From positions 1-49,605 of the forward strand of contig JAQXIO010000046.1 in NCBI GenBank assembly GCA_029007825.1: a stretch of DNA of 49,605 nt, read 5' to 3'. This DNA is from Bacteroidales bacterium. GTDB lineage: Bacteria > Bacteroidota > Bacteroidia > Bacteroidales > JAQXIO01. The position numbers were made by a program, and so were the translations under genes. The notes beneath the pieces are model-generated. The model saw only the letters and a list, made by a program, of their open reading frames with translations, made no database searches and was not told the DNA's origin. Of the stretch, positions 24,101-32,444 are shown piece after piece (position 1 is the first letter of the stretch; each line of letters opens with the position of its first letter).

Positions 24101-24413
24101 ACAGGAAGCTGTTGTTATGGATGACCGGTTGATGTATATCACGCCTAATTATCCGGTTGTTGTGGATTTGCCGAGAGGAGCAAAAGTTATCCCGGACTTT
24201 ATGGATCGGAACCTCACGGATAGTTTTATCAATAATCGGTATTGGTTTAGTCATAATGACAAAGGAGAAGTTATTAATGTAATTAATAACAACGATTATT
24301 CTTCTCTTGAAAAAAAGATGGATAAGAACATCCAGGCTGTACAGGTGGTCGGAAAGATAATAATGAGAAATTCTAAATTAATACAGTTTAACAATCTTAG
24401 AAAGATATTATGA
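21090..24413 (+). CDS. Tape measure protein
   Basis: 1107 residues, the longest protein in the window and dominated by alpha-helical, Lys/Glu/Ala-rich coiled coil (AKADIAAAKAATETAKANRLDAQ, residues 85-300 and 560-900). A hydrophobic, possibly membrane-active region lies at about 215-300 (AFTYSLQTGFLAISNNIPILADQIMLL). The end is typical of Bacteroidetes tape measures: ALGAIQLATVLAQPIPKYAKGTDFHKGGLAVVGDGGKQEAVVMDDR. Length sets tail length. Overlaps the next gene by 4 bases. Confidence 0.88.
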   Translation: MANEFKIDDIVDKKAIQQVDELDGRLAKVYDTYVKLVNELEKGLKFNPKSLEELIAKSNEYDSTSKRIGESVKEITKLQMDQAKALEKLAKADIAAAKAATETAKANRLDAQTLKEKNQASLTAQKTENERIKGLQLLSRYNQSRQATEAELTTIMNTQAHSIAEAEMQNRKLRLAVKNVMDTEANAAQIKEMYNKRIEENTEYIIKNSDADIRRTKNIGNYASHWNGLGNAIAQVTREFPAFTYSLQTGFLAISNNIPILADQIMLLRAQNKALREEGMAFTPVWKQVIKSALSWNTALSVGVTLLTVYGKDLVNWVASLFKGGEAAEAAAKAQERLNNLQEEAVQKTSAEVGKLGLLYGVTQDITRSYEERIRAAEKLQQLFPSYFANLTTEAILVGNASDKYKQLKENLEAAARAAIVEEEYLKIGDAIKKQTKELVEAEKMLDKAKKEYAESGNFSPSSQESVNLAYWEKIYEKRRKILDSLLTQEKELRKRFSVVPETPKYNVPEDLPEYGEYLNKVEELNKELKAGVISQEDFNKQSALAARDWIVAANSLNLYSNGLDNAKRSYRQYSDETIKAADDAKKAAEERLNIEREIEDIRLSMLDDGREKERKILETSYNRKIEDAKKNGEKEIELVRALEEQKDKALKDFDKETGNIQEDKSLELRLKYAREGSREELNIRREALELERTEALKEAEKTGISKAEVNNYYNKEILKLAEDYNKGLINVQSRYFADQKIQLDTERELEYESLNERYKQGTLSEEQYQNERLSIQEKYAIKEKQLAIDSMKAAVNLLPEEERATALEAIRQKEIELSNIVTETEIENSKRSREQRIKDLEKILDYTQQFTDAIGELGNNLFDSRIQQYDAEIEANEKAGEEELKSIEKLVLSDEEKEARKRSAEERTAQKNEELEKKKAEMQRKQAIFQKALDVSSIITNTAVAVMKVWAQTGIFGGPVAAAIVTALGAIQLATVLAQPIPKYAKGTDFHKGGLAVVGDGGKQEAVVMDDRLMYITPNYPVVVDLPRGAKVIPDFMDRNLTDSFINNRYWFSHNDKGEVINVINNNDYSSLEKKMDKNIQAVQVVGKIIMRNSKLIQFNNLRKIL

Positions 24414-26374
24414 TGATAAAAATAGAACTAGTAATTGATGAGAATAAATATAATGTTACAAATGATATTGTTAATATAGCTGAAATAAAAACGACTTATA
24501 GAAGATCTGATTTCGGAGAGGTAATTAGAAGTGCATCTGATACATTTGAATTTGCAGGGAAAGCTTATGATCTTATAAAAAATGAATATTTAACAAATTA
24601 TCTCGATGCTTCAGCAATCATAATTATAAGTCTTAGTAATAATATATTTTCTTATGATGAGAAATATAGAAATCACCTTGATTTCACAACATTACAAGAT
24701 GATGGTATGATTATTACACTATATACACAAGATGATAGCTTAGCTCGTAAGATAAAAGACAATAAATCACAGATGTATGATATTCCAGTTTATGATATTA
24801 ACAAAGGTGAATATTTGTTTTATGAGCGTATGGAATTGATAAATAAATGTAGTTGGTATTTATATTTGGATGTTATGGGAAAAGGGGAATACTTTATGCA
24901 GGCTACGATGCCAAATTATAATACTCATAATGTATCAATACCATTAGCTATAGATTCTTATAATTTTGAAACGCAATATGCAACTTTTCACGATGTATAC
25001 AATAATAGTCCCAGTTTATTTTTTATTGAGGTTAATGAAGATCATTCGTTTTATTTCGATTTCGATTTAAAAGTTACCTTAACCGATTTTACGCCATATG
25101 AAGGGCAAAGTCCAGATAAGTTTGTCAACTTAAGAATGATAAGAAGTTATAAGGTTAATGATAGAGATGTTAATGAGGTGATTTCTGGGCTTGGAACAGG
25201 AAATCTTAAAAAGGGGGATATTGTTCATTATAAAACTGATAAAAATAAGAGTTATTCTTTTAAAGCGGGAGACAAAATAAGATTTTATTTATATTCTGAA
25301 TATTATTCTGTGTCACTTAAATTATATGACGTGAAATCTTTAAACGTTACAAGTTTACATAGAAACGAAAATATTAATATAGACATTGTTACTCCTTTAT
25401 CTCTTCTTTCATCGATTATAAAAAATATAGCAGGAGGAAATATTCCTTGTGAAATCAGAGGCACAAGCTTTAATAGTATTATGATGTGTGCGGCAGAAAG
25501 CATAAGGGGTATAAGTGAAGCTAAATTTCATACTTCTTTCTCAAAATTTTGTGATTGGATGAATTGTTTCGGATATGCTTATTCTATACAATCCAAGAAT
25601 GGGATTGAAACGGTCGTATTTGATAAACGCTCATCCTTTTATGATGATAGTGATATTACTGAAATACGAGAAATATCCAACTTTCGTCTGGTTGTAAATA
25701 AAAATATCATTTATTCAGGTGTAGAAGTGGGATATGAAAAGAATGATTATGACGAAGTGAATGGAAGATACGAATTTAATGTGAAAAATAGTTTTAATAC
25801 AGGAGCAAAAGGAGAAGATAAAATATTAAAATTAATATCTCCATTTCGCGCAGATAGTTACGGAATAGAATTTCTATCTCAAGAAAGAAATGATACTGAA
25901 AATAGTGATTCAGACAATGATATTTTTTTTATTGGAATTATAAATTCGGGTAACAATAAATTTATTGTAGATCGTTCTCTTTCTATTGCAGGAAGTATCC
26001 CTACGGGATCTAATCCTAAATATAAAGCATTTAACGCAATGTTTTCTCCTAGACATATGTTATTACACAATATAGATTATATTGGTTGTTGTACCAAGAG
26101 TCTTATTTTTACAGCAACTGAAGGGAATGCAGATATTTCAATTAATGGTGTGAGTGAAAAAACGGCTATTAACATATTAGAGAAAGAACGTCTTTTTCGG
26201 GTAGAAACCATAAATGTAGAAACTCCAAATATTAATAATAAAAATATAAATCCCTATGGTTTAATACTATTTAAAAATAATGGACTTATTTACAAAGGCT
26301 ATATAAATGATTTAACAGAAGATATATCAGTCAATATGTCTGAATATGAATTAATATGTAAATCAATAACATAA
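24410..26374 (+). CDS. Distal tail / tail-associated protein
   Basis: 654 residues, beta-rich with many Asn, Ile and Tyr (YNVTNDIVNIAEIKTTYRRSDFGEVIRSASDTFEFAGKAYDLI...). Place after the tape measure and the first 120 residues (strand-rich, RRSDF...FEFAGKAYDLIKN) suit a distal tail or tail hub protein. The DNA is markedly more AT-rich than the preceding genes, suggesting this receptor-side gene was exchanged. Overlaps the tape measure by ATGA. Confidence 0.65.
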   Translation: MMIKIELVIDENKYNVTNDIVNIAEIKTTYRRSDFGEVIRSASDTFEFAGKAYDLIKNEYLTNYLDASAIIIISLSNNIFSYDEKYRNHLDFTTLQDDGMIITLYTQDDSLARKIKDNKSQMYDIPVYDINKGEYLFYERMELINKCSWYLYLDVMGKGEYFMQATMPNYNTHNVSIPLAIDSYNFETQYATFHDVYNNSPSLFFIEVNEDHSFYFDFDLKVTLTDFTPYEGQSPDKFVNLRMIRSYKVNDRDVNEVISGLGTGNLKKGDIVHYKTDKNKSYSFKAGDKIRFYLYSEYYSVSLKLYDVKSLNVTSLHRNENINIDIVTPLSLLSSIIKNIAGGNIPCEIRGTSFNSIMMCAAESIRGISEAKFHTSFSKFCDWMNCFGYAYSIQSKNGIETVVFDKRSSFYDDSDITEIREISNFRLVVNKNIIYSGVEVGYEKNDYDEVNGRYEFNVKNSFNTGAKGEDKILKLISPFRADSYGIEFLSQERNDTENSDSDNDIFFIGIINSGNNKFIVDRSLSIAGSIPTGSNPKYKAFNAMFSPRHMLLHNIDYIGCCTKSLIFTATEGNADISINGVSEKTAINILEKERLFRVETINVETPNINNKNINPYGLILFKNNGLIYKGYINDLTEDISVNMSEYELICKSIT

Positions 26375-26378
26375 TAAT

Positions 26379-26421
26379 TAAGAGCGATTGCTATTTATCA
26401 TGAATATGCAATCGCTCTAGA
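26379..26421. terminator. Bidirectional hairpin between convergent genes
   Basis: AGAGCGATTGC pairs with GCAATCGCTCT (11 bp) across a 16-base loop. It separates the plus-strand tail gene (stop 26374) from the minus-strand lipoprotein (stop 26436). No long T tract on either strand. Confidence 0.55.
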
Positions 26422-26435
26422 TCATTAATTTATTC

Positions 26436-26846
26436 TTAATAATTAATATCAATATACATAGTCTCCTTTATTCCATTTGCAATATTATATAAATATGTTC
26501 CATAAATATATAATGTATTTGTGTCTAAAAAGGTTAATGTATCATATGTGTCTACATTCAAACTTCTTTTAATATATAACTTAGGATAATCTAAAATATA
26601 TATTGTATCAGGATTAGGAATAACAACTTCTCCATTAATATCATCTTTTCTTAAGCTGTTTTCAAGAACTGAATCATTAATAAATTTCCAAACTGTATAT
26701 TGATTATATACATATAAATTTTCAATATATACTTTCATCGGTGTGACAAAAGTTTTACCAACTAAAGAAAGTTTCTCCGGTTCGTTATCTTTAGAGCAGG
26801 AGAATATTATTAATAGAGCAAGCAGGATGTAGATTATATTTTTCAT
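26436..26846 (-). CDS. Small lipoprotein
   Basis: 136 residues: signal peptide with lipobox LLALLIIFSC (Cys at residue 17) followed by SKDNEPEKL, so it is probably exported and lipidated; the acidic +2/+3 residues are those seen in Bacteroidetes surface lipoproteins. The rest is beta-rich and resembles small lipocalin-like domains. Last gene of the minus-strand cargo in the late region; candidate lysogenic-conversion factor. Confidence 0.7.
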   Translation of the reverse strand: MKNIIYILLALLIIFSCSKDNEPEKLSLVGKTFVTPMKVYIENLYVYNQYTVWKFINDSVLENSLRKDDINGEVVIPNPDTIYILDYPKLYIKRSLNVDTYDTLTFLDTNTLYIYGTYLYNIANGIKETMYIDINY

Positions 26847-26886
26847 GTTAACGTTATAAATTAATATTTACACACTCCAGTTATTA

Positions 26887-27459
26887 TTAAAATGTGACTT
26901 TTACCCCTGTTCCGGAAAACTGAAGCTTATAATTGTAATTGTTTATCTTGTATTGTGTTTCAAGTACCAATATGGTGGATATGAGACTTCCTAAACCGGC
27001 TACGCCTGCAGCAATAAAAGCGACGGTTGAAATATCGCTATCGTCGGAGTTGACCGTAGCGCCACCTACTACTGCCGCTGCTACGGTAATGCCGGTAAAG
27101 GCATAAAGGGCGTTAAGTGATTTCCTATTGTCTTTAATGAGCTTTTGTAGTTGAATAATATCCAGGTCGGTACTGCTTAATGCTTCGGTGTTTGTGCTTA
27201 TCGTGTCCGTGCTGCTTTCTAATTCCTTAACTTCCGAAGCATTTATAAATCCTGTTATTCCGTTGTGTGTTATTTTCAAGCTTTTATTCTCTTTGTAATA
27301 TACGGTATCAATAATTTCACCTTTGTTTATACTTCCGATCTTTTTAAAGAAGATATTTTCGATTTTAATGTCTTTTATTGCTTCATATTTTTTTTGCGAA
27401 TAGGACATTAAAGTTACCATTGTCAAAATGGAGACAAAGATTAGTTTGTATGTTTTCAT
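26887..27459 (-). CDS. SH3-like exported membrane protein, paralogue 1
   Basis: 190 residues: signal peptide (MKTYKLIFVSILTMVTLMSYS), an SH3-like segment at about 30-80 (IGSINKGEIIDTVYYKENKSLKITHNGITGFINASEVKEL), a linker and a helix, then two transmembrane segments (NALYAFTGITVAAAVVGGATV and TVAFIAAGVAGLGSLISTILVLETQYKI). The gene immediately upstream on the same strand is a paralogue. Role unknown; bacterial SH3 domains often bind cell-wall peptides. Confidence 0.68.
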   Translation of the reverse strand: MKTYKLIFVSILTMVTLMSYSQKKYEAIKDIKIENIFFKKIGSINKGEIIDTVYYKENKSLKITHNGITGFINASEVKELESSTDTISTNTEALSSTDLDIIQLQKLIKDNRKSLNALYAFTGITVAAAVVGGATVNSDDSDISTVAFIAAGVAGLGSLISTILVLETQYKINNYNYKLQFSGTGVKVTF

Positions 27460-27466
27460 GATGAAG

Positions 27467-28018
27467 TTAGAAATTAATATTTACTCCGTTAGCTTTTAAT
27501 TGCAATTTAACGTTATTTCTGTTTACTCTTTTTTGAAATTCTAAGAAGCATATTCCTGATACTATGGCTGACACTGAAGAGATGCCTGCTACAATAAACA
27601 AAACAGTTCCCGCATTATTATTTTTATTATATATAGCCCCTCCGATTCCTCCTGTTATTACTCCTATTCCGGTTGATATATAGAGACTTGTAGCTGAATT
27701 ATTAGCTTTTGATGTATTATATATCAACATAGCTAAATCTTTATCTTCTACTTTATCTATATAAGGATTTATCGGCGTGATTATTTCTTCCAGATATAAT
27801 TTACTTACATAGCCTTTGCTCCCATTATGATCAACATAGATAACATCGCTATTTCCAACAAGGGCCGAAAGGGTATCTCCTTTAAATACTATTCCTACAG
27901 TTTTTCCATTGTTCTTTATCCGCGTGTCTTCTGTAACCACATATTTAGAAGTATTTGCTTGTGAATAAATAGGCTCAATAAATGTTATAAATAAGATTAA
28001 GCCGAATAATTTTTTCAT
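27467..28018 (-). CDS. SH3-like exported membrane protein, paralogue 2
   Basis: 183 residues with the same plan as its neighbour: signal peptide (MKKLFGLILFITFIEPIYSQ), SH3-like region (KNNGKTVGIVFKGDTLSALVGNSDVIYVDHNGSKGYVSKLYLEEI), two transmembrane segments (ATSLYISTGIGVITGGIGGAIY and GTVLFIVAGISSVSAIVSGICFLEF) and an identical-style C-terminus (KLQLKANGVNINF versus KLQFSGTGVKVTF). The genes are 7 bases apart. Probably a pair acting together in the envelope. Confidence 0.68.
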   Translation of the reverse strand: MKKLFGLILFITFIEPIYSQANTSKYVVTEDTRIKNNGKTVGIVFKGDTLSALVGNSDVIYVDHNGSKGYVSKLYLEEIITPINPYIDKVEDKDLAMLIYNTSKANNSATSLYISTGIGVITGGIGGAIYNKNNNAGTVLFIVAGISSVSAIVSGICFLEFQKRVNRNNVKLQLKANGVNINF

Positions 28019-28082
28019 AATGTATTCAATTAATTAGGATTTATATTCTGAATAACAGTATTAGACATTGCAAAACTAAATA

Positions 28083-28124
28083 AAAAAAAGGTATATGGTT
28101 CTTCCTTCATACACCTTTTTTATA
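28083..28124. terminator. Terminator downstream of the ATPase-protease pair
   Basis: AAAAAAGGTATATG pairs with CATACACCTTTTTT with one mismatch, flanked by runs of A and T on both sides, so it can work in both directions. Separates the IetAS-like operon from the SH3 protein genes. Confidence 0.7.
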
Positions 28125-28152
28125 TTATTAAAATATACGCTTTATAATTATT

Positions 28153-30477
28153 CTAATTTTCGATATTTCCAAATAAATGAATATCATTTCTCACAACAAT
28201 ATTTGAATGTTCAAAATTGTGTATATCTAAAAGACGAATTCCTTCATTATATACTAAACCTTTATGTTTAGTATCTCTAATGGTTACAATAATAGTTGCT
28301 TTAATAGGATTTATTACACCATCTTCTTGCAACTCATACATAGTAGCATCTCTAGTAAATGCATGCATTGTCATTGCCCATGTTCGACAATCTTTTATCT
28401 GATTCTTTTTCCCTATAGTCATTGTGGACAAGTCAACTTGGATTTTTTTTACTGGCTGCCATTTATGATTTTTCATTATAAGATTACGCTCTCTTATTAT
28501 TTCAGATTGACGTTTTGAATATTTATCCTCTGTCAAAATATTATACAAAGAGTCAATCCTCTCTTCATTTCGATACGTTCTTGGAGTCCCAACCGCCCCA
28601 AGCACAAAATGATTAACGCCACGTATAGGACCGATTTTGACATCAATATCCGTTTGGCAATATTCATAACCTTCTCCTCCTTTTAATATAGGATCAATAA
28701 CAATAGTCACGGTAACTATCCCATAAAAATAGCCATTTTCATCAATCAAAGCTTCAGGATATGGAAAATCTATCACTTGGAAATCGGTACCATTATTAAA
28801 ATCTGGTTGCCATACCATCGTAAACTCATCAACATCATTATTTAACATATCATCAATAGAAGCAGGCAAGCCAAAACCATACATTTTGTCATATCCTACA
28901 ATATTCTTGTCTACGATAGATGGATAATTAGCGTTATGAATAATCAAAGCCTTTATTAGTGTGGAATCAAATTCTCCATCAAGCCTATGAAAAAGATGAG
29001 CAGCCAATGAAGAGATTCTCGGCGTAGAAAAACTCGTACCAAATGCTGTATACTGTATATCTGCACCTGTTAAAACTTTTACTCCTGTATGTTTATTTCC
29101 TCCGTAATGAACAACTTCAGGTTTAATTAGTCCCTCAGGACCATATCCAATACGAGAAAAAGGAGAATGTGATCCTTCCTCCAAATCTTCCGGATGAGTT
29201 CCACAATTACATATTGAACCAACCGTTAGTGCCAACATCGATTCTGCCCCTGAGGTTATACGACCTACTCCTGTACTATTACCTGCAGATTTACAAATTA
29301 AAACATCGTTTTCCTTTTGAATATCATCTAAAGCAATTGCAAAATCTGAAAACATAAAATCAGACACCTCAATTTGAGATCCTTGTGATAGATTCCATAT
29401 TTTAATATCGGGATATTGTTGCACAGACTCTCTTATATACATAATAAGTTCATCCTCAGAAATCATCAGCCCTTCTCTATCTGAGTTTACGATACAACTA
29501 ACAAATTTCAAAGGTCCACAACCAGTACAATTTTTATTTTCTAATATATCTCCATATACAGCAATACTCGCTACCATTGTACCGTGAATACGATTTATGT
29601 CTAATTCGTCTAATCCTGCAATATTGTTTTCATCTTCATGACTCCATGACGATAAATAATCAGACTTTTCAACTCCAGAATCAAGAATACCTAAAATAGG
29701 ATATCTTTCTCCTTCTATAGGTTTTGCTAAATCCACTTCAGTTTGCAATGGATTAGGCGCTGCTACGAGCTCGTAATAGGGCATTTCTTTTATAGAAATT
29801 ACACTATCGAGAGTCACTATCTGTCGTATTGAATCTGCTGATGGACGATTAACTTTAAACATTATTAAATCCTTAGCATAATTCACTTTTTCAATATTAC
29901 ATCCTATCCTCTCTCCAAGGTCCAAAAGTAATTGTTCAGATAGAGTATTAAGGTTTGAATCTTTATAATCAACCAATTGGACTTTTAAAAGCTTATTACT
30001 TAATGCGTCAATGTCGACATCACAAGCGTAAATAGACAAATCTTCTATAGCTGCAACTCCTATGGGCTTGTCTTTCGATGAAGTATGATTTTGCACAGAA
30101 ATAACAACATCCTTTATCGCTTCAATATCTCCAACTTCATCTAATTTAAATAATATCTCTCTAAAGTTTGATATCCCAATTACATTACGCTTGCGCTTTT
30201 GGTTAAGTATAGCTCTAACATTGGGTCGATAAGATTTTGCAGTAGCATGCTCATTGAGCTTAGCCTTTACCAATAACGGCAAACGACTATTATGTACAAG
30301 GCGTTCCGCAAAACATTTGCCTATATTGTCTAATGCATCGACAAGGCGAGCCGAATTTTCTTGAATGATTTGTTCGGTTGCCCAACCAGGAAGGTCATTG
30401 GACCCTCCAGCTTCTTTTAAAAACTCGTCTCGTTTTTCGCGAGTTTTCACAAGCTGAATAGGAAGTATCTTTGCCAT
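28153..30477 (-). CDS. ietS: IetS-like subtilisin-type serine protease
   Basis: 774 residues. Peptidase S8 catalytic triad is complete: Asp266 (ILGILDSGVE), His298 (NRIHGTMVASIA), Ser482 (AFGTSFSTPRISSLAAH), with the oxyanion Asn in SAGNSTG (residue 400). About 250 residues precede the protease domain and a beta-rich C-terminal domain follows from about residue 560. It has no signal peptide, so it acts in the cytosol. The gene follows the AAA+ ATPase by 4 bases. A cytosolic subtilase coupled to an AAA+ ATPase is the IetAS arrangement, reported as an anti-phage defence and earlier as a plasmid stability pair. Assignment by pair architecture; no homology search was run. Confidence 0.82.
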   Translation of the reverse strand: MAKILPIQLVKTREKRDEFLKEAGGSNDLPGWATEQIIQENSARLVDALDNIGKCFAERLVHNSRLPLLVKAKLNEHATAKSYRPNVRAILNQKRKRNVIGISNFREILFKLDEVGDIEAIKDVVISVQNHTSSKDKPIGVAAIEDLSIYACDVDIDALSNKLLKVQLVDYKDSNLNTLSEQLLLDLGERIGCNIEKVNYAKDLIMFKVNRPSADSIRQIVTLDSVISIKEMPYYELVAAPNPLQTEVDLAKPIEGERYPILGILDSGVEKSDYLSSWSHEDENNIAGLDELDINRIHGTMVASIAVYGDILENKNCTGCGPLKFVSCIVNSDREGLMISEDELIMYIRESVQQYPDIKIWNLSQGSQIEVSDFMFSDFAIALDDIQKENDVLICKSAGNSTGVGRITSGAESMLALTVGSICNCGTHPEDLEEGSHSPFSRIGYGPEGLIKPEVVHYGGNKHTGVKVLTGADIQYTAFGTSFSTPRISSLAAHLFHRLDGEFDSTLIKALIIHNANYPSIVDKNIVGYDKMYGFGLPASIDDMLNNDVDEFTMVWQPDFNNGTDFQVIDFPYPEALIDENGYFYGIVTVTIVIDPILKGGEGYEYCQTDIDVKIGPIRGVNHFVLGAVGTPRTYRNEERIDSLYNILTEDKYSKRQSEIIRERNLIMKNHKWQPVKKIQVDLSTMTIGKKNQIKDCRTWAMTMHAFTRDATMYELQEDGVINPIKATIIVTIRDTKHKGLVYNEGIRLLDIHNFEHSNIVVRNDIHLFGNIEN

Positions 30478-30481
30478 AAAA

Positions 30482-31573
30482 TCATCTATTTGCTGTTAAA
30501 CTTTTTATTTTGCGAAGACTAACGCCTGTTAATTCATTTATAGTACGTTGCGTCAGTCCTTTAGATTTTAAATATATAATATACTTATCTTCTGATTTTT
30601 CTCCATTCTGTAACTCATAGGCACTAAAAAGAAGATGTGATATGGATAAATCTTCTTGACCTGCTAAAATGCCTTTAACTTTAGCCCGATCAAAAAGGTT
30701 TTTCATATCAGAAGGAGACATTCCTTCAAAAATAGCCATCAAACCTTTAGTATTGAGTATCAGATTCACTATCTTTTCTTGACCTTCACCGCAAAATAAA
30801 TGAATCAAATCAGCGAGTGCATTATCCTTAGGCATACCGACCTCTACCTTTTGTAAAAAGCGACGCCAAACTGCCTTGTCCAGCAATTCTGGATGATTCG
30901 TAGCTGCAATAAGAACACAATGCTTAGGCATACTGTCCATATTTTGGAGTAAACTATTTATAACCCTCTTTAATTCCCCAATTTCTTTTTGATCATCACG
31001 GGCCTTTGCTATCGCATCAAACTCATCCAAAAACAATATACTTGGAAAGTCTCTAACATAATCAAAAATTTTTCTTATGTTTTTAGCAGTACTTCCCAAT
31101 AGGGAAGAGACTAAACTATCAAGTCTTGCTAATACCAATGGGAGTCCCGTTAAATTGCTTATATAGTGTGCTATACTTGTTTTCCCACATCCTGGATGTC
31201 CGTAAAGTATGAGTGTCTTTGGTATATCAAGACCTTGCACCTCTAATTTTGAGGAATTGAGAACAATATTAACAAATTCTTCAATTTGAGATTGAGTCAA
31301 TGGGTCTAAAACTATATTATTAATAGTTCCTGCGGGAGGGATAACTTCCACTATTTGAAGTCTGCTGTCTAAGTCTAAGGGAGCATTTCTTAAAGCATCA
31401 GCAACTACTCCTGATCGCAAGTTTGTATCTTCTAGCTTTTTTCTAATACAAGATGCTAATACAGTATTGCCCTCTTGGCTCAATCTATCAGCGAGCCTAT
31501 TAGAGTAACTGACTACTTTTCGCTTGTCATTTGTCAATCCTCCTTCTATTATTCTTAATATTTCGGTATTCAT
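30482..31573 (-). CDS. ietA: IetA-like AAA+ ATPase
   Basis: 363 residues from the ATG at 31573 (MNTEILRIIEGGLTNDKRKV). A TTG 21 bases upstream would overlap the -7 box, so I reject it. Walker A GHPGCGKT (125-132), Walker B ILFLDEFD (179-186), sensor-1 CVLIAATNHPELLD and an arginine-finger region AVWRRFLQKVEVGMP place it in the FtsH/Vps4-like classical AAA family. An N-terminal helical region (1-110) probably recognises partners. Shares an operon with the subtilase gene 4 bases downstream, and is thought to gate or license that protease. Confidence 0.84.
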   Translation of the reverse strand: MNTEILRIIEGGLTNDKRKVVSYSNRLADRLSQEGNTVLASCIRKKLEDTNLRSGVVADALRNAPLDLDSRLQIVEVIPPAGTINNIVLDPLTQSQIEEFVNIVLNSSKLEVQGLDIPKTLILYGHPGCGKTSIAHYISNLTGLPLVLARLDSLVSSLLGSTAKNIRKIFDYVRDFPSILFLDEFDAIAKARDDQKEIGELKRVINSLLQNMDSMPKHCVLIAATNHPELLDKAVWRRFLQKVEVGMPKDNALADLIHLFCGEGQEKIVNLILNTKGLMAIFEGMSPSDMKNLFDRAKVKGILAGQEDLSISHLLFSAYELQNGEKSEDKYIIYLKSKGLTQRTINELTGVSLRKIKSLTANR

Positions 31574-31591
31574 GGGCAATCTATTTTTCTG

Positions 31592-31623
31592 CAAAGATAC
31601 ATAATCTAAGTCTATCTCTCAAA
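31592..31623 (-). promoter_or_regulatory. Promoter of the IetAS-like operon
   Basis: -33 TTTG (31623-31620), 20 bases, -7 TATCTTTG (31599-31592). The predicted start lies about 12 bases before the ATG. Confidence 0.78.
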
Positions 31624-31627
31624 TAAT

Positions 31628-31699
31628 ACGTTCTCAAAAATCAATTTTTTAATATAAGAACAAACAAAATTGTTCCCAAAACAACGAAAAACGTTCTCA
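31628..31699. repeat. Repeated word upstream of the IetAS-like promoter (candidate operators)
   Basis: ACGTTCTCA at 31628-31636 and 31691-31699, with the related TTGTTCCCAAAA at 31670-31681. Three similar words just upstream of a -33 box suggest binding by one regulator. Not matched to a known operator. Confidence 0.4.
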
Positions 31700-31765
31700 A
31701 TAAAGTATGTTTACTGATTATTTACTCTCTTGAACAAAACCATTTAAGACCGTTAGCCATAATTA

Positions 31766-31813
31766 AAAATAAATGCCGGATCATCGCATATTACAACGCA
31801 CCGGCATTTATTT
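31766..31813 (-). terminator. Terminator of the 33227-31838 gene run
   Basis: AATAAATGCCGG pairs with CCGGCATTTATT (12 bp) across a 22-base loop, followed by a T-rich tract on the minus strand (TTTTTAATT). Confidence 0.7.
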
Positions 31814-31837
31814 TGACATGTAAGAAATCCTTACAAG

Positions 31838-32056
31838 TTAAACTTGACGATCCTTGTAGAACCTTGCAAAATCTTCAACATTCGCCGATAGGTATTCAAT
31901 AATTCTTGTACTCTCAACTATTACGTGTGTAGTCTGTTCCTGATCCAGATTATCTAATCCGGTGTCGAAATACCTTCTGAGAAGGCAACAAACACACGAA
32001 ACGGCGTTTCCCGCTCCGTGTATTGCCTCTTTTAATTCAATATCTTTTGTTTTCAT
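31838..32056 (-). CDS. Small hypothetical phage protein
   Basis: 72 residues, helical, with a CVCC cluster (MKTKDIELKEAIHGAGNAVSCVCCLLRRYFDTGLDNLDQEQTTHVIVESTRIIEYLSANVEDFARFYKDRQV). Last gene of the antirepressor operon, 4 bases after its neighbour. No family recognised. Confidence 0.55.
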   Translation of the reverse strand: MKTKDIELKEAIHGAGNAVSCVCCLLRRYFDTGLDNLDQEQTTHVIVESTRIIEYLSANVEDFARFYKDRQV

Positions 32057-32060
32057 AGTT

Positions 32061-32363
32061 TTATATTGTTTGATTATTATTTTCAGATTTATTCGGTTTT
32101 GTGACGGTGGTTATATCATCGAGTAACCCAATCATATATTCCAGACACTCGATCATTACCGCCGCCTTATCGTGAGGCAAATCACCATTTACAAGCGACA
32201 TAACGGATAACTCCATTACTATTTGCCTTATCATGTTTTGATAATAGTTTTTGCTATAGCCTTCTCCCTGCAAATCATATATCTCATTCACTAACGATTC
32301 TGAGATAAATACACCGTTTACTATAATTCCTTTATCTGTAGTTCTTATTTCTTTCGTTTCCAT
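32061..32363 (-). CDS. Small hypothetical phage protein
   Basis: 100 residues from the ATG at 32363 (METKEIRTTDKGIIVNGVFISESLVNEIYDLQGEGYSKNYYQNMI); the frame is open for 19 more codons upstream, across a TGTAC/GTACA hairpin at 32395-32417. Mostly helical. In operon with the antirepressor. Confidence 0.55.
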   Translation of the reverse strand: METKEIRTTDKGIIVNGVFISESLVNEIYDLQGEGYSKNYYQNMIRQIVMELSVMSLVNGDLPHDKAAVMIECLEYMIGLLDDITTVTKPNKSENNNQTI

Positions 32364-32444
32364 GATGTTTTGTGTTTTAATTGATATAATTGTGGCTGTA
32401 CACCCCGAAAAGGCGTACAATAAATAGTATGATAATTGATGTTT

